A stretch of DNA of 64,000 nt from Novosphingobium sp. PhB57 (GTDB taxonomy: Bacteria; Pseudomonadota; Alphaproteobacteria; Sphingomonadales; Sphingomonadaceae). Positions 35,071 to 45,506 of the stretch are shown here, piece by piece; the stretch's first letter is position 1, and each line of letters begins with the position of its first letter. The stretch spans positions 1-64,000 of the forward strand of contig NZ_SMBO01000003.1 of the NCBI RefSeq assembly GCF_004342985.1. Reading direction: 5' to 3'. A model generated the notes under the pieces. It did not search any database and was not told the origin of the DNA. It saw nothing but the letters and a program-made list of their open reading frames with translations. Both the position numbers and the translations under genes were made by a program.

Positions 35071-36708
35071 ATGCGCTCACTTCTCCGCGTTTCGGTCCGT
35101 GCTTTCCTGCCGGCCGTGGCTGCCGGCTTGCTGATGGGCTTCGGAACGGCCGGAGCGAAGGTTGGCGCCGAAAATTTACCCGTCACTTACCAGAACCCGG
35201 TCCTTTACGCCGACTACTCCGACCCCGACGTGATCCGCAGCGGGGACGCCTATTATCTGGTGGCGTCCAGCTTCCACATGTCGCCAGGTTTGCCGGTGCT
35301 GCGCTCCCACGATCTCGTGCACTGGACCCTCGTCTCGCACGTTCTTGCCCGGCTTCCTGACACGCCGGCCTACAATCTGGTGGGGGAGTTCAAGATCACG
35401 GACGCTAATCCGCGGGACACGGCCGGCACGAAGTACGGCAGCGGCCCCTGGGCGCCGTCGATCCGGGAGCACGGCGGCCGCTTCTTCGTCTATTGGGCTA
35501 CCCCGGATGAAGGCATCTTCATGGCCACCGCACGCCGGCCCGAAGGTCCCTGGAGCGCCCCGACCACGGTAATTTCCGGCCCCGGCTTTGAGGACCCCTG
35601 CCCTTTCTGGGATGAGGACGGGACCGCTTGGCTCGTTCACAGCAAAGTCGGTGCAGGGCCGCTCATTCTGCACCGCATGCGTGCCGACGGTACCGGCGTT
35701 CTCGATGAGGGCCAGCTCATTGCCGAGGACAAGAAGAGGCTTCCGGTCCTTGAAGGCCCCAAGCTCTACAAGCGCGATGGCTGGTATTATATCTTCGCCC
35801 CCATCGGCGGGGTCGGGACCGGGCCGCAGGCTGTCGGTCGATCGCGCCGCCTCGGGGGGCCTTATGAATGGCGCGACGTGCTGCTTCCCGGCGGCGACCT
35901 GAAGCTCAAGGGACCGCATCAGGGTGGCTGGGTGGAGACACCGGACGGGAAGAGCTGGTTCCTCCACTTCAATCTTACGGGAGCCTTCGGCCGCATTGTG
36001 CATTTGCAGCCGCTCACCTGGCAGCAGGATTGGCCGATCGTGGGAGCGTCGATTTCCGGACAGGATGCCGGTCTGCCCGTCGCGCGTTGGCCCATGCCGA
36101 ATACCCGGAAATCGGGAGGTTCGGATCGCCTGCAAGGTTCCGATCAATTCGGGACCGGGCGGCTCTCCATCCAGTGGCAGTGGAATCACAACCCCGACGA
36201 TAGCGCATGGAGCCTGCGTGGCCGGCCCGGTTTCCTCCGCCTCACGGCGCTTCCGGCGTCCCAGATCGTCACCTCGCGAAACACCCTTACGCAGGTCATG
36301 CAAGGACCGGCGCCAGGCTATGTGACCCGGCTGGAGATCGGGCGAATGGCCAATGGCCAAAGGGCTGGCCTGACGCTGTTCAATGCGCAGCCGTCCTGGC
36401 TTGGCGTGGTGCGCGATGAAGGTGCCAATCGGATCGTGCTTTCCCGAGCAGGCGAGGAAACGGCGATCGCCGACGTCCCTGGCTCGGTTCGCAGCGTGGT
36501 GCTTGCGGCGAATGTGACCAAAGACGGCATAGCCACTTATCGTTACAGTCTCGACGATGGACGAAACTTTGCCGTCGCTGGCGAACCTCTTAAACTCGCG
36601 TGGTATGGCTGGTGGAAGGGCACTCGCCCGGGACTTTTCTCGTTTAATACCCTGGCGCAAGGCGGTGTCGCCGATTTCGACTGGTTCCGAGCGGGGCAAG
36701 ACAGGTAG
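35071..36708 (+). CDS. GH43 beta-xylosidase/alpha-L-arabinofuranosidase
   Basis: About 545 residues from ATG 35071 (MRSLLRVSVRAFLPAVAAG, a signal peptide); a GTG at 35065 that overlaps the regulator's stop is an equally possible start. The five-bladed propeller (about 35-345) shows the GH43 triad: base Asp in YSDPDVIR (about 51), pKa-modulating Asp in FEDPCPF (about 175), and acid Glu in LEGPKLYK (about 228). A C-terminal beta-sandwich (about 350-540) is of the GH43_C2 type found in beta-xylosidases. It cleaves xylose or arabinose side groups, completing the set for a rhamnose/xylose/galactose-bearing glycan. Confidence 0.9.
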   Translation: MRSLLRVSVRAFLPAVAAGLLMGFGTAGAKVGAENLPVTYQNPVLYADYSDPDVIRSGDAYYLVASSFHMSPGLPVLRSHDLVHWTLVSHVLARLPDTPAYNLVGEFKITDANPRDTAGTKYGSGPWAPSIREHGGRFFVYWATPDEGIFMATARRPEGPWSAPTTVISGPGFEDPCPFWDEDGTAWLVHSKVGAGPLILHRMRADGTGVLDEGQLIAEDKKRLPVLEGPKLYKRDGWYYIFAPIGGVGTGPQAVGRSRRLGGPYEWRDVLLPGGDLKLKGPHQGGWVETPDGKSWFLHFNLTGAFGRIVHLQPLTWQQDWPIVGASISGQDAGLPVARWPMPNTRKSGGSDRLQGSDQFGTGRLSIQWQWNHNPDDSAWSLRGRPGFLRLTALPASQIVTSRNTLTQVMQGPAPGYVTRLEIGRMANGQRAGLTLFNAQPSWLGVVRDEGANRIVLSRAGEETAIADVPGSVRSVVLAANVTKDGIATYRYSLDDGRNFAVAGEPLKLAWYGWWKGTRPGLFSFNTLAQGGVADFDWFRAGQDR

Positions 36709-36779
36709 CGATAATGATGTCGCTTGCTTCGTCGCGCTCAAGCTGCTGCTTTCACGACTGCCAGCACCGATTTGGGTGC

Positions 36780-36797
36780 CTCGGAGGAACCTCCGAC
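36780..36797. terminator. weak bidirectional hairpin between convergent genes
   Basis: TCGGAGG and CCTCCGA are separated by two bases within the 119-bp spacer between the GH43 gene and the convergent ETF:ubiquinone oxidoreductase gene. The effective stem is about 5-6 bp and there is no U tract, so its role as terminator is only suggestive. Confidence 0.3.
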
Positions 36798-36827
36798 GCT
36801 TCGTCCTTTCCGCGAGAGACCTCTCGA

Positions 36828-38477
36828 TCACATATTCGGATAGTTCGGACCGCCGCCGCCTTCCGGCGTCACCCACTCGATGTTCTGGGTGGGGTCCTTG
36901 ATGTCGCAGGTCTTGCAGTGGACGCAGTTCTGCGCGTTGATCTGGAGCTTTGCACCCGCACCGTCCGGATCGACGAACTCGTAGACGCCGGCCGGGCAAT
37001 AGCGCGCTTCCGGCCCGGCATAGAACGGCAGGTTGATCGCGGTCGGGACGCTGGCATCCTTGAGCTTCAGGTGGACCGGCTGGTCTTCCTCGTGATTGGT
37101 GAACGAGTAGGACACGCTGGTCAGGCGGTCGAAGCTGATGACGCCGTCGGGCTTGGGATAGGCGATCGGCTGGTAGAGATCGGCGCGCTGGAGCGTCGAG
37201 GCGTCGGTGTGATGCTTCATCGGCTTGGCAAGGCCGAAGCCGAACAGCGTGCGCAGCCACATGTCCGCGCCGGCCAGCACCGTGCCGATTTCCCCGCCCC
37301 ACTTGGCGACCATCGGCTCGGCATTCTGGACGAGCTTCAGTTCCTTGGCGATCCAGCTTTCGCGCACGGCGGTATCGTACTCGCCCAGCGTGTCCTGCGC
37401 GCGGCCCGCGTTGATCGCCGCGGCCATCGCCTCGGCCGCCAGCATGCCGCTCTTCATCGCGGTATGCGTGCCCTTGATGCGCGGCACGTTGACGAAACCG
37501 GCCGAGCAACCCGCCAGCACGCCGCCCGGGAAGACCAGCATCGGCACTGACTGCCAGCCGCCCTCGTTGATCGCGCGCGCACCGTAAGCCACGCGCTTGC
37601 CGCCCTCCAGGATCGCGCGGATATCCGGGTGCTGCTTCCAGCGCTGGAATTCCTCGAACGGGTAGACGTAGGGATTCTTGTAATCGAGCGCGGTCACGAA
37701 GCCGAGCGCCACCTGGTTGTTCGCCTGGTGGTAGAGGAAGCCGCCGCCCCAGCTGTCAGTCTCGCTCATCGGCCAGCCCTGGGTGTGGATGACCCGGCCG
37801 GGGACGTGCTTGTCGGCCGGAATGTCCCAGAGTTCCTTGATGCCGATGCCGTAGATCTGCGGCTGGCAATCCGCTTCGAGGTCGTACCTGGCCTTGAGCC
37901 GCTTGGTCAGGTGGCCGCGCGCGCCTTCGCAGAACACGGTGTACTTGCCCAGCAGGTTCATGCCCGGCTGGAAGTCGGCCTTGGGATTGCCCTCGCGGTC
38001 GACGCCCATGTCGCCGGTCTGCACGCCGATCACGGCACCGCTCTCGTCATAGAGGATCTCGGCGGCCGGGAAGCCCGGGAAGATCTCGATCTCCAGCGCC
38101 TCGGCCTGTTCGGCCAGCCAGCGGCAGAGATTGCCCAGCGAGCCGGTGTAATTGCCCTCGTTCGACATGAACGGCGGCATGACCAGGTGCGGCAGACCGA
38201 ACTTCTTCTTCTTCGTGAGATGCCAGTGCCAGTTGTCGGTCACCGGCGTTTCCGCCAGCGGACAGCCGTCCTCGCGCCAGGTGGGCAGCAGTTCGTCGAG
38301 CGCCTTGGGATCGATCGTCGCGCCCGACAGAATGTGCGCGCCGATCTCCGAGCCCTTCTCCAGCACGCAGACCGACAGCGCCGGATCGACCTGCTTCAGC
38401 CGGATCGCCGTGGCAAGGCCGGCAGGCCCACCGCCGACGATGACGACGTCATACGGCATCTCTTCGCGTTCAATCAT
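36828..38477 (-). CDS. electron transfer flavoprotein-ubiquinone oxidoreductase
   Basis: 549 residues starting [20 protein letters not shown], with the FAD-binding Rossmann motif at about residues 8-30. The remaining FAD/ubiquinone domain contains [18 protein letters not shown]. The C-terminal 4Fe-4S domain has its cysteines in YCPAGVYEF and [13 protein letters not shown]. Length and order match ETF-QO. It takes electrons from ETF and reduces ubiquinone at the inner membrane, coupling acyl-CoA dehydrogenases to respiration. It lies 37 bp downstream of etfA in the same operon. Confidence 0.96.
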   Translation of the reverse strand: MIEREEMPYDVVIVGGGPAGLATAIRLKQVDPALSVCVLEKGSEIGAHILSGATIDPKALDELLPTWREDGCPLAETPVTDNWHWHLTKKKKFGLPHLVMPPFMSNEGNYTGSLGNLCRWLAEQAEALEIEIFPGFPAAEILYDESGAVIGVQTGDMGVDREGNPKADFQPGMNLLGKYTVFCEGARGHLTKRLKARYDLEADCQPQIYGIGIKELWDIPADKHVPGRVIHTQGWPMSETDSWGGGFLYHQANNQVALGFVTALDYKNPYVYPFEEFQRWKQHPDIRAILEGGKRVAYGARAINEGGWQSVPMLVFPGGVLAGCSAGFVNVPRIKGTHTAMKSGMLAAEAMAAAINAGRAQDTLGEYDTAVRESWIAKELKLVQNAEPMVAKWGGEIGTVLAGADMWLRTLFGFGLAKPMKHHTDASTLQRADLYQPIAYPKPDGVISFDRLTSVSYSFTNHEEDQPVHLKLKDASVPTAINLPFYAGPEARYCPAGVYEFVDPDGAGAKLQINAQNCVHCKTCDIKDPTQNIEWVTPEGGGGPNYPNM

Positions 38478-38514
38478 GGTCTTTGCATCTCGAAGAAGGG
38501 TCGGAAAAGAAGGC

Positions 38515-39444
38515 TCAGAGCTTGCCGGTGAGTTCCGGCACGGCGGTGAACAGGTCCGCCACCAGGCCGACGTCGGCGACCTGGAAGATCGGGGCGTCTT
38601 CGTCCTTGTTGATGGCGATGATGGTCTTGGAGTCCTTCATGCCCGCAAGGTGCTGGATCGCGCCCGAGATGCCGACCGCGATGTAGACTTCGGGCGCCAC
38701 GATCTTGCCGGTCTGGCCGACCTGGTAGTCGTTGGGCACGTAGCCCGCATCGACCGCAGCGCGGCTGGCGCCAACGGCGGCGCCGAGCTTGTCGGCCAGC
38801 GGCATGATCACCTGCTCGAAGGTTTCCGAATCCTTCAGCGCGCGGCCGCCCGAGACGATCACCTTGGCGCTGGTCAGTTCCGGACGCTCGGACTTCGCGA
38901 GTTCGGCACCCACGAAGCTCGAAAGCCCTGCGTCACCGGCACCGGCGACGTCTTCGATCGCAGCCGAACCACCCTCGGCAGCGGCCTTCTCGAAAGCGGT
39001 GCCGCGCACGGTGATGACCAGCTTGGCATCGCTCGATTCGACGGTGGCGATGGCGTTGCCGGCATAGATCGGGCGCGTGAAGGTCTTCTCGCCCTCGACC
39101 GAGAGGATGTCCGATAGCTGCATCACGTCGAGCAGCGCGGCCACGCGCGGGGCGACGTTCTTGCCGGTGGTGGTGGCGGGCGCCAGGAACGCGTCGTGGT
39201 GGCCCATGAGGTCCACGATCAGCGGCGCGACGTTCTCGGCCAGCGCGTGTTCGTAAGCGGCGTTGTCGGCCAGATGCACCTTGGCGACGCCGGCGATCTT
39301 CGCGGCCGCTTCGGCAGCGGCGCGGCAGCCCGAGCCGGCGACCAGCAGGTGCACTTCACCCAGCTTGGCAGCAGCAGTGACGGTGTGGAGCGTCGCGTCC
39401 TTGACCGATGCGTTGTCGTGTTCGACCCAAACGAGCGTCTTCAT
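38515..39444 (-). CDS. etfA: electron transfer flavoprotein alpha subunit
   Basis: 309 residues beginning [20 protein letters not shown]. The C-terminal FAD-binding half contains [40 protein letters not shown] and [17 protein letters not shown], the signature of ETF alpha. It pairs with the beta subunit to carry electrons from acyl-CoA dehydrogenases to ETF:ubiquinone oxidoreductase. Its start codon shares one base with the etfB stop (39444), implying coupled translation. The operon etfB-etfA-ETF-QO starts at a palindromic site at 40208. Confidence 0.96.
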   Translation of the reverse strand: MKTLVWVEHDNASVKDATLHTVTAAAKLGEVHLLVAGSGCRAAAEAAAKIAGVAKVHLADNAAYEHALAENVAPLIVDLMGHHDAFLAPATTTGKNVAPRVAALLDVMQLSDILSVEGEKTFTRPIYAGNAIATVESSDAKLVITVRGTAFEKAAAEGGSAAIEDVAGAGDAGLSSFVGAELAKSERPELTSAKVIVSGGRALKDSETFEQVIMPLADKLGAAVGASRAAVDAGYVPNDYQVGQTGKIVAPEVYIAVGISGAIQHLAGMKDSKTIIAINKDEDAPIFQVADVGLVADLFTAVPELTGKL

Positions 39445-40190
39445 CAGGCGACTCCCAGTTCCTTGAGCTTCGTAACCAGCGCGTCGACGTCGGCGACCTT
39501 GACGCCGGCGACACGCACCGGCGGCTCCGAGACCTTCAGGGTCTTGAGGCGCGGGGCGATGTCGACGCCGTAGTCGGCGGCGGTCTTCACATCGAGCTGC
39601 TTCTTCTTCGCCTTCATGATGTTGGGCAGCGAAGCGTAGCGCGGCTCGTTGAGACGCAAGTCGGTGGTGACGATCGCGGGAAGCGCGAGCTTGACGGTCT
39701 CCAGACCGCCATCGACTTCGCGGGTCACGGCAACGTGGTCACCGTCGATCTCGACCTTGCTGGCGAAAGTGCCCTGCGGGCGGCCCAGCAAAGCGGCGAG
39801 CATCTGACCGGTCTGGTTCGAATCGTCGTCGATCGCCTGCTTGCCCAGGATCACGAGGCCCGGATTCTCTTCGGCGACGATCGCCTTGAGGATCTTGGCG
39901 ACCGCGAGCGGTTCCACTTCCGTATCGGTTTCGATCAGGATCGCGCGGTCGGCGCCCATCGCGAGCGCGGTGCGCAGCGTGTCCTGCGCCTTGGCCGGGC
40001 CGACCGAGACGGCGACGATCTCTTCCGCCTTGCCCGCTTCCTTGATGCGGATGGCTTCTTCCACCGCGATCTCGTCGAACGGGTTCATGCTCATCTTGAC
40101 GTTGGCTAGGTCAACACCCGTGCCATCCGCCTTCACGCGGGGCTTCACGTTATAGTCGATCACCCGCTTTACGGGCACGAGGATCTTCAT
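39444..40190 (-). CDS. etfB: electron transfer flavoprotein beta subunit
   Basis: 248 residues beginning [20 protein letters not shown], with the ETF beta pattern: [20 protein letters not shown], the AMP-binding loop near residue 120-135 ([17 protein letters not shown]) and the recognition-loop segment [20 protein letters not shown]. It is first in the etf operon. Seventeen bases upstream of its start lies a 15-bp palindrome (40208-40222) that adjoins a TATAAT hexamer, so a repressor bound there should block its promoter. The divergent gene encodes a FadR-type regulator, the likely binder. Confidence 0.96.
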   Translation of the reverse strand: MKILVPVKRVIDYNVKPRVKADGTGVDLANVKMSMNPFDEIAVEEAIRIKEAGKAEEIVAVSVGPAKAQDTLRTALAMGADRAILIETDTEVEPLAVAKILKAIVAEENPGLVILGKQAIDDDSNQTGQMLAALLGRPQGTFASKVEIDGDHVAVTREVDGGLETVKLALPAIVTTDLRLNEPRYASLPNIMKAKKKQLDVKTAADYGVDIAPRLKTLKVSEPPVRVAGVKVADVDALVTKLKELGVA

Positions 40191-40207
40191 CTCTCCACTC
40201 CATCTTG

Positions 40208-40222
40208 AATGGTCCGACCATT
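40208..40222. promoter_or_regulatory. FadR-type operator AATGGTCCGACCATT upstream of etfB
   Basis: A perfect 15-bp palindrome with 7-bp arms, located 17 bp upstream of etfB. On the minus strand it overlaps the end of a TATAAT hexamer (40220-40225), with TTGACA 14 bp further upstream, a shorter spacing than usual. TGGTCnGACCA-like palindromes are classic for FadR-subfamily GntR proteins. Related copies lie at 41108, 52298 and 60741. A degenerate half-copy may lie at 40249-40263. Confidence 0.8.
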
Positions 40223-40317
40223 ATAGTTTTGTATCTGTCTGTCAACTCAGTGGTCGGGGCATTGCTCAAGCGGGTGGGATCGGGATACCTTGGGGCATCG
40301 TCTAAGAGAGAACAGCC

Positions 40318-41070
40318 GTGGCCACAGCAAATACCGAAAAACCCGCGTTCGCGCCGATCAAGACGCAGCGCGCGTTCGAAGTCATCTGCGAGCAGATCCG
40401 TGCCCAGCTTGCGGCCGGTACGCTGAAGGCAGGCGACAAGCTGCCTGCCGAGCGAGAACTTGCCGCGCAGTTCCAGGTCAGCCGAAGCGCCCTTCGCGAG
40501 GCGCTGCGCAGTCTGGAAGTGGCGGGAATCATCCGCAACCTGAAGGGCGTGAAGGGCGGGGCGGTGATCCAGTCGGCCGAGCCGGACCGGATCGTCCAGG
40601 CCATGCAGGACTACGTCCACCTCGGGGATGTCACTCTCGACGAACTCACCGAAGCGCGCATCGCAATCCAGGACATCGTCGTGCGCCTGGCCTGCGAGCG
40701 GGGGACCGAGGCGCATTTCGCCGAACTCGAACAGATCGCCGAACGTACGCGCGCGGAGACCTCGGTGGAAGCGCGCTACGAATGCGCGGCGGCCTATTAC
40801 GACGTGCTTGCGCGCGCGACCGGGAACCGCATGTTCGGGATCTTCGTCGATTCCCTGTCCGGCGTCCTTCACGAATTCGTGCAGGGGCCGGGTTACGAGA
40901 CCTTGCAGGAAACGCTGATCGACTCCCGCTTCAAGCTGATCCGCTTCCTGCGTGCCCGCGATGCCGAGGCCGCCGCGGAGGAAATGCGCAAGCATCTGGA
41001 GCGTGTCTATCGCCACGTCCGCAAGAACATCAAGGCGCAGGCCGGATCGGGAGGCGCGCGCAAGGCCTGA
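40318..41070 (+). CDS. FadR-subfamily (FCD) GntR regulator
   Basis: 250 residues from GTG 40318 (MATANTEKPAFAPIKTQRAF). The GntR HTH spans about residues 18-85 (LKAGDKLPAERELAAQFQVS, RSALREALRSLEVAGII, KGVKGGAVIQ), and the FCD domain about 100-235 (RIAIQDIVVRLACERGTEAH; AAYYDVLARATGNRMFGIFV). It is divergent from etfB and followed by a CoA-transferase gene. A palindrome matching the FadR class sits in the divergent spacer and again ahead of three other catabolic units in the window. It probably acts as a repressor released by an acyl-CoA or carboxylate from the pathway; the ligand is inferred only. Confidence 0.9.
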   Translation: MATANTEKPAFAPIKTQRAFEVICEQIRAQLAAGTLKAGDKLPAERELAAQFQVSRSALREALRSLEVAGIIRNLKGVKGGAVIQSAEPDRIVQAMQDYVHLGDVTLDELTEARIAIQDIVVRLACERGTEAHFAELEQIAERTRAETSVEARYECAAAYYDVLARATGNRMFGIFVDSLSGVLHEFVQGPGYETLQETLIDSRFKLIRFLRARDAEAAAEEMRKHLERVYRHVRKNIKAQAGSGGARKA

Positions 41071-41107
41071 TCCAGGGCGGTCATTGACCGCAACTCCCAA
41101 CGGTGCA

Positions 41108-41122
41108 ATAGGTAGGACCATT
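41108..41122. promoter_or_regulatory. FadR-type operator upstream of the CoA-transferase
   Basis: ATAGGTAGGACCATT lies 14 bp before the CoA-transferase start. It matches 11 of 15 positions of the etfB operator, and the shared 10-base block GACCATTATA extends past the site. One arm is degenerate, so binding may be weaker here. Confidence 0.6.
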
Positions 41123-41136
41123 ATACATATAGACCT

Positions 41137-42342
41137 ATGGGAGCGGTGAGGGTGGACGAACAGGCGGAACGCGGGCCCGGAGACGCTCTGGCAGGCGTGC
41201 GAGTGCTGGACTTCACATCGGTCATGGCCGGGCCCTTCGCCACGCGAATGCTGGCGGACCTTGGCGCGGACGTTCTGAAGATCGAGTCGCTGGAAGGCGA
41301 TCAGGTCCGCGCGCGTCCGCCGGTTCGCGATGGTCATTCGGCCTATTTCGGCCATCTCAATGCGGGCAAGCGAAGCCTTGCCTGCAACCTCAAGTCGCCT
41401 GAAATGCGTGACCTCATCCAGAGGCTGGCGGCAAGCCACGACGTCGTGGTCGAGAATTTCCGTCCCGGCGTGATGAAGCGCTTCGGGCTCGATTACGAGA
41501 CGCTTGCCGCCATCAATCCGCGCCTGATCTATTGCTCGATCTCCGGTTATGGCCAGCAAGGCCCCAAGGCGCACTTCCCCGCCTATGCCCCGGTGATCCA
41601 TGCCGCCAGCGGCTTCGACATGGTCAACCTGCATTACCAGGACGATGCCAGCCGGCCCGCAACTTCGGGCATTTTCGTGGCCGATGTGCTGGGCGGTACC
41701 CACGCCTTCGGCGCTATCCAGACCGCCCTTTACCAGCGCGAGCGCACCGGCAAGGGACAGTACATCGATCTGTCCATGCTGGAAGCGATGGTGGGGATGC
41801 TGGTGTTCGAAACGCAGGAGGCGCAGTTCCCCGGCGGCCCGCGGCGGCCGCTCTATACGCCGCTCAGGACGCAGGACGGCTTCGTCATGGTCGCGCCCAC
41901 CAGCCCGAAGAACTTCGAGCAGCTTACCGAAGCGGTGGGCCATCCGGAATGGCGGGAAGACCCCCGTTTCCTCACCAATGCCGACCGCAATGCGAACTGG
42001 GCGACCATGCTCTGCCTGGTGGAGGAGTGGACCAGCCAGCGTTCGTCCGCGGAGGCGGAGGAGATCCTGTCCCGGCACGGCGTGCCTTGCGGACGCTACC
42101 GCGAGATGGACGAGGTGCTGGCCGATCCGCAACTTGCGGCGCGCGGGGCGATGTCGCACGTCAATGACGCGGCCGGGAGCTATCTGGTGCCGAACCCGCC
42201 GTTCACCATGAGCGGAAGCCGGGTGCAGGTGCGCCCGTTCGTATCCGAACTTGGAGAACACGGCGCGGCCGTCTTGCAGGAGGAACTCGGCCTGAGCGAG
42301 GAAACGGTGGCCGCCCTGCGCGGATCGAACCAGTTGCTCTGA
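41137..42342 (+). CDS. class III CoA-transferase (CaiB/BaiF family)
   Basis: 401 residues. The CaiB fold begins with ALAGVRVLDFTSVMAGPFAT and ADLGADVLKIESLEGD; the catalytic aspartate that forms the acyl anhydride is in GQYIDLSMLEAM (about residue 211). The family moves CoA between an acyl-CoA and a carboxylate acceptor. ATG 41137 has no ribosome site; GTG 41152, eight bases after GGGAG, is a good alternative start. The site at 41108-41122 suggests it belongs to the same regulon as etf and the acyl-CoA dehydrogenase, and so activates a carboxylate for dehydrogenation. The specific acid is unknown. Confidence 0.9.
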   Translation: MGAVRVDEQAERGPGDALAGVRVLDFTSVMAGPFATRMLADLGADVLKIESLEGDQVRARPPVRDGHSAYFGHLNAGKRSLACNLKSPEMRDLIQRLAASHDVVVENFRPGVMKRFGLDYETLAAINPRLIYCSISGYGQQGPKAHFPAYAPVIHAASGFDMVNLHYQDDASRPATSGIFVADVLGGTHAFGAIQTALYQRERTGKGQYIDLSMLEAMVGMLVFETQEAQFPGGPRRPLYTPLRTQDGFVMVAPTSPKNFEQLTEAVGHPEWREDPRFLTNADRNANWATMLCLVEEWTSQRSSAEAEEILSRHGVPCGRYREMDEVLADPQLAARGAMSHVNDAAGSYLVPNPPFTMSGSRVQVRPFVSELGEHGAAVLQEELGLSEETVAALRGSNQLL

Positions 42343-42397
42343 GCGGGCTGGAAAGGCGCTGGGTATTTCTCTCGTTCTGAAGCCCCCGGGTCAGGAG

Positions 42398-43759
42398 CTA
42401 GTGCGACAGCAGCGTCGGGGCGTCGATCGTGAACTTGAAGCCGAGGATCAGCGCGTCCTTGATGTCGCGGGTGCGGAACGGGGCGCCGGTCTGGTCGGGA
42501 TGGAGGATGTACTGAATGTTCGGCGAAATCCGGATCGCCGGGCCAAGCTGGGCACCGTAAGCCAGTTCCATCATGTATTCGTGCCGGTGGATGTTGCCGT
42601 TCCCGCCGGCCGAGAGCCGTGCTGCGCGCATGCGCTCCATGGCGAGGTCGCTGAAGCGCTGGTCGCTGATCATGAAGCCGATGGTATCGGCATCGCGACC
42701 GGCGAAAGTGCCGGTCTGCACCGCGCCCATATCGAAGAAGCGGCTTTCTTCCACCCGGCCCGACAGGTTGGTCATCGCCACGCCGAACACGCTGAGGCCG
42801 CGCTCGGAATGGGGATCGGGGCGCGTCAGGCGCTGGTCGAAACGGAAGTAAAGGCCCGAGCGGCCCTTGTGTACCGCTGGATCGCGCCCGGAGAGGATGG
42901 CGATGCCGCCCTGATCGTCGCGCAGGGGATCGGCATAGTCGCCGCGGTCGAACCAACCGCCGACAATGTAGTGGCCGGGAAGACGCACGCCACCGCCCCC
43001 GCGTTCGCCCTCGCGCGCATAGCCCAGTTCCCACGGCACGATCACGCCGGTGGCGTTCTTCGTGCTGAAGTTGAAGCCATGGTCATTGGCGCGCTTGCGG
43101 TCGGGATTGACCTCATAGGCGCCGACGTGGACGGTCACATGCGGCACGACTTCGGCCTTGGCGCGGATCATCCAGCTCGATGCCGGAAAATAGGTGAAAT
43201 TGCTGTTCTTGAAGACGAACGTCGGATTGCCGCAGCCTGAATTTCCCTGGAAATTGCAGTAGATCGGCGAGTTCAGGAAGTGGATGTTCGCCTGGCTGCG
43301 GCCAGCCTCGATCATGAGGCGGTCGTTCAGCAGCTTCTGCTCCCAAGTCAGGATAGCGAGGTGCGTGTTCTGGGTGCCCCAGATCTCCTGAACCGAGGTG
43401 TTGTTGCCTAGCGCCAGCGCCGAAAGGCTCTCTCCGTGGCGGTTGGTGATCGCGGCGTGGAGCGTGCCGCCGGCGATGCCGGCGATGCGATCCATGTCGA
43501 GATCTGCGCCGACATAGACCTGCCCCGCGAAAGCGGCATCGCGGCGCAGGCCGCCGCTGACGTTCGTGGCCGCCTCTCCGGTATAGCTGAGCGCGAGGGT
43601 GATCCCGTCATCCGCGAGCGGCTGCCAAGGCTTCGCGGTTTCGGCGGGCCGGTCTTCGGCGGGCGGGTCTTCGGACGTGACCTCCTGCGCCGTGGCAGCG
43701 GACAAGGAAAGGGCGGCGACGCCTGCGCAGCAGGCGCCCTTGAGCAGTGCGAACCGCAT
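42398..43759 (-). CDS. OprB-family carbohydrate-selective porin
   Basis: 453 residues with a signal peptide (CCAGVAALSLSAATAQ) and the OprB barrel pattern: LALSYTGEAATNVSGGLRRD near residue 55, NSPIYCNFQGNSGCGNP near 165, GGWFDRGDYADPL near 265 and a C-terminal IRISPNIQYILHPD. OprB porins pass glucose and other monosaccharides across the outer membrane. It is the last gene of the fructose PTS operon, 52 bp downstream of fruA, so it probably serves fructose entry. The C-terminal residue is histidine rather than the usual phenylalanine. Confidence 0.9.
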   Translation of the reverse strand: MRFALLKGACCAGVAALSLSAATAQEVTSEDPPAEDRPAETAKPWQPLADDGITLALSYTGEAATNVSGGLRRDAAFAGQVYVGADLDMDRIAGIAGGTLHAAITNRHGESLSALALGNNTSVQEIWGTQNTHLAILTWEQKLLNDRLMIEAGRSQANIHFLNSPIYCNFQGNSGCGNPTFVFKNSNFTYFPASSWMIRAKAEVVPHVTVHVGAYEVNPDRKRANDHGFNFSTKNATGVIVPWELGYAREGERGGGGVRLPGHYIVGGWFDRGDYADPLRDDQGGIAILSGRDPAVHKGRSGLYFRFDQRLTRPDPHSERGLSVFGVAMTNLSGRVEESRFFDMGAVQTGTFAGRDADTIGFMISDQRFSDLAMERMRAARLSAGGNGNIHRHEYMMELAYGAQLGPAIRISPNIQYILHPDQTGAPFRTRDIKDALILGFKFTIDAPTLLSH

Positions 43760-43811
43760 CGAATGAAATCCTCTCTTGAGGCAGCCCGATCTTGTGCCGG
43801 GCCGCTGTCGT

Positions 43812-45506
43812 TCAGGCGGCAGCGTCTGCCGGTACGGGGCGCGGCTTGAGCAGGCCGACGAGGACGCCGCTCACCAGTACACCCGCCACGATGGCCAGGC
43901 CGTAGACTGCCAGATGCGTGACTGCGCCGGGGATCGGCAGGACGAACACGCCGCCATGCGGCACCTTGAGTTCGACGCCCGCCGCCATCGAGATCGCTCC
44001 GGTGATCGCGGAACCCGCCATCAGCGCCGGGATCACCCGGAACGGATCGCGCGCCGCGAAGGGGATCGCGCCTTCGGTGATGAAGGCAAGGCCCAGGACG
44101 GCGGCGGCGCCTCCGGCTTCCCGCTCTTCGGTGGTGAAGCGGTCGCGGAACAGGCGGGTGGCAAGAGCCACGGCCAGCGGCGGCACCATGCCCGCCGCCA
44201 TCGTCGCGGCCATCGGCGTATAGACCTGGCTGGCGATCAGGCCGACCGAGAAGGCATAACCCGCCTTGTTGACCGGCCCGCCCATGTCGAAGGCCGACAT
44301 CGCGCCCAGGATCACCCCCAGCAGGATCGCGCTCGATCCCTGCATGGAGCGCAGCCACTCGGTGAGGAAGGCGAGGGCGGCGGCAACCGGCGTGCCCACT
44401 GCGTAGATCATCAGCAAGCCGGTCAGCAGCGTGCCCAGCAGCGGCAGGAACAGCACCGGCTTAAGGCCCGCGAGGTTCTTCGGGAGCTTGATAAGCCGAT
44501 TGAGCCACTCGACGCCGTAACCGGCGATGAAACCGGCGACGATCCCGCCCAGGAAGCCCGCGCCGAGATTGGCGGCCAGCATGCCGCCGATCATGCCCGG
44601 CGCGATACCCGGACGGTCGGCGATGGAATAGGCGATATAGCCCGCGAGCGCCGGCACGATCAGCGCGAAGCCGCCCTGCGCGCCGATGCGGAACAGCGCA
44701 TTCGCCAGCGTGCCCTCGGCCGCCGCGCTGTTGGCATCGATGCCACCCAGAGCGAAAGCCATGGCAATCAACAGGCCGCCCGCGACCACGAAGGGCAGCA
44801 TGAAGGAGACGCCGGTCATCAGGTGCTTGTAGGGACCGGCGCGTTCGGTGCTGGCGGCGCCTGCCTCGGTGGAGAGGCTGCCGCCTTGCGTTTTCGCCTC
44901 GGTCAGCGCCCGTTCGATCAGCGCCCTGCCGCCGGAGATGGCAGGCTTGGTGCTGGAGGCAAAGACCCGCTTGCCGGCGAAGCGCGCGCGGTCCACCTCA
45001 CGGTCCGCGGCGATGATCACCACGTCGGCTGCCGCGATTTCTTCGGGCGTCAGCGGCGAACCGGCACCGACCGAACCCTGCGTCTCCACGCGGATCGGGT
45101 AGCCGAGCTGTTTCGCGCCTTCCTGGAGTCCCTCGGCGGCCATGAACGTATGCGCGATGCCGGTGGGGCATGAGGTGATCGCCACCACGCGCGGCGTATC
45201 CGCTGCCGCTTGCGGGGCCTGCCCAAGTGCAGCTTCCGGATCGGCCAGCACGGCTTCCAGCGTCACCCGGCGATGTGGGGCGAGGGGAAGCGAGGCCGCC
45301 GCATCGTCATTGGCGGCGACCAGCAGCAGCGTGTCGCCCGGCTGCAAATCCTCGGGCAAGGGATTGAGCACGCCTTGCCCGGTGCGGACTTCGATCTCGA
45401 TATCGCGGCCGCCGGCGCGCGCGGCCTTGCGCAGCGCTTCACCGGCAAGCACGCCCTGGACGGCGGAATCGGCCGCTTCGATAACTGCGTAGAGCTTGCC
45501 CATCAT
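43812..45506 (-). CDS. fruA: fructose-specific PTS enzyme IIBC
   Basis: 564 residues. A degenerate EIIB'-like domain (about 1-100) is followed by the active EIIB with its phosphorylated cysteine in [20 protein letters not shown] (about residue 113), and the EIIC membrane domain (about 225-555, [20 protein letters not shown]). It transports fructose and phosphorylates it to fructose-1-phosphate, receiving phosphate from the EIIA domain encoded at 46483-49005. Its start overlaps the end of fruK by 4 bp (ATGA). Confidence 0.94.
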   Translation of the reverse strand: MMGKLYAVIEAADSAVQGVLAGEALRKAARAGGRDIEIEVRTGQGVLNPLPEDLQPGDTLLLVAANDDAAASLPLAPHRRVTLEAVLADPEAALGQAPQAAADTPRVVAITSCPTGIAHTFMAAEGLQEGAKQLGYPIRVETQGSVGAGSPLTPEEIAAADVVIIAADREVDRARFAGKRVFASSTKPAISGGRALIERALTEAKTQGGSLSTEAGAASTERAGPYKHLMTGVSFMLPFVVAGGLLIAMAFALGGIDANSAAAEGTLANALFRIGAQGGFALIVPALAGYIAYSIADRPGIAPGMIGGMLAANLGAGFLGGIVAGFIAGYGVEWLNRLIKLPKNLAGLKPVLFLPLLGTLLTGLLMIYAVGTPVAAALAFLTEWLRSMQGSSAILLGVILGAMSAFDMGGPVNKAGYAFSVGLIASQVYTPMAATMAAGMVPPLAVALATRLFRDRFTTEEREAGGAAAVLGLAFITEGAIPFAARDPFRVIPALMAGSAITGAISMAAGVELKVPHGGVFVLPIPGAVTHLAVYGLAIVAGVLVSGVLVGLLKPRPVPADAAA

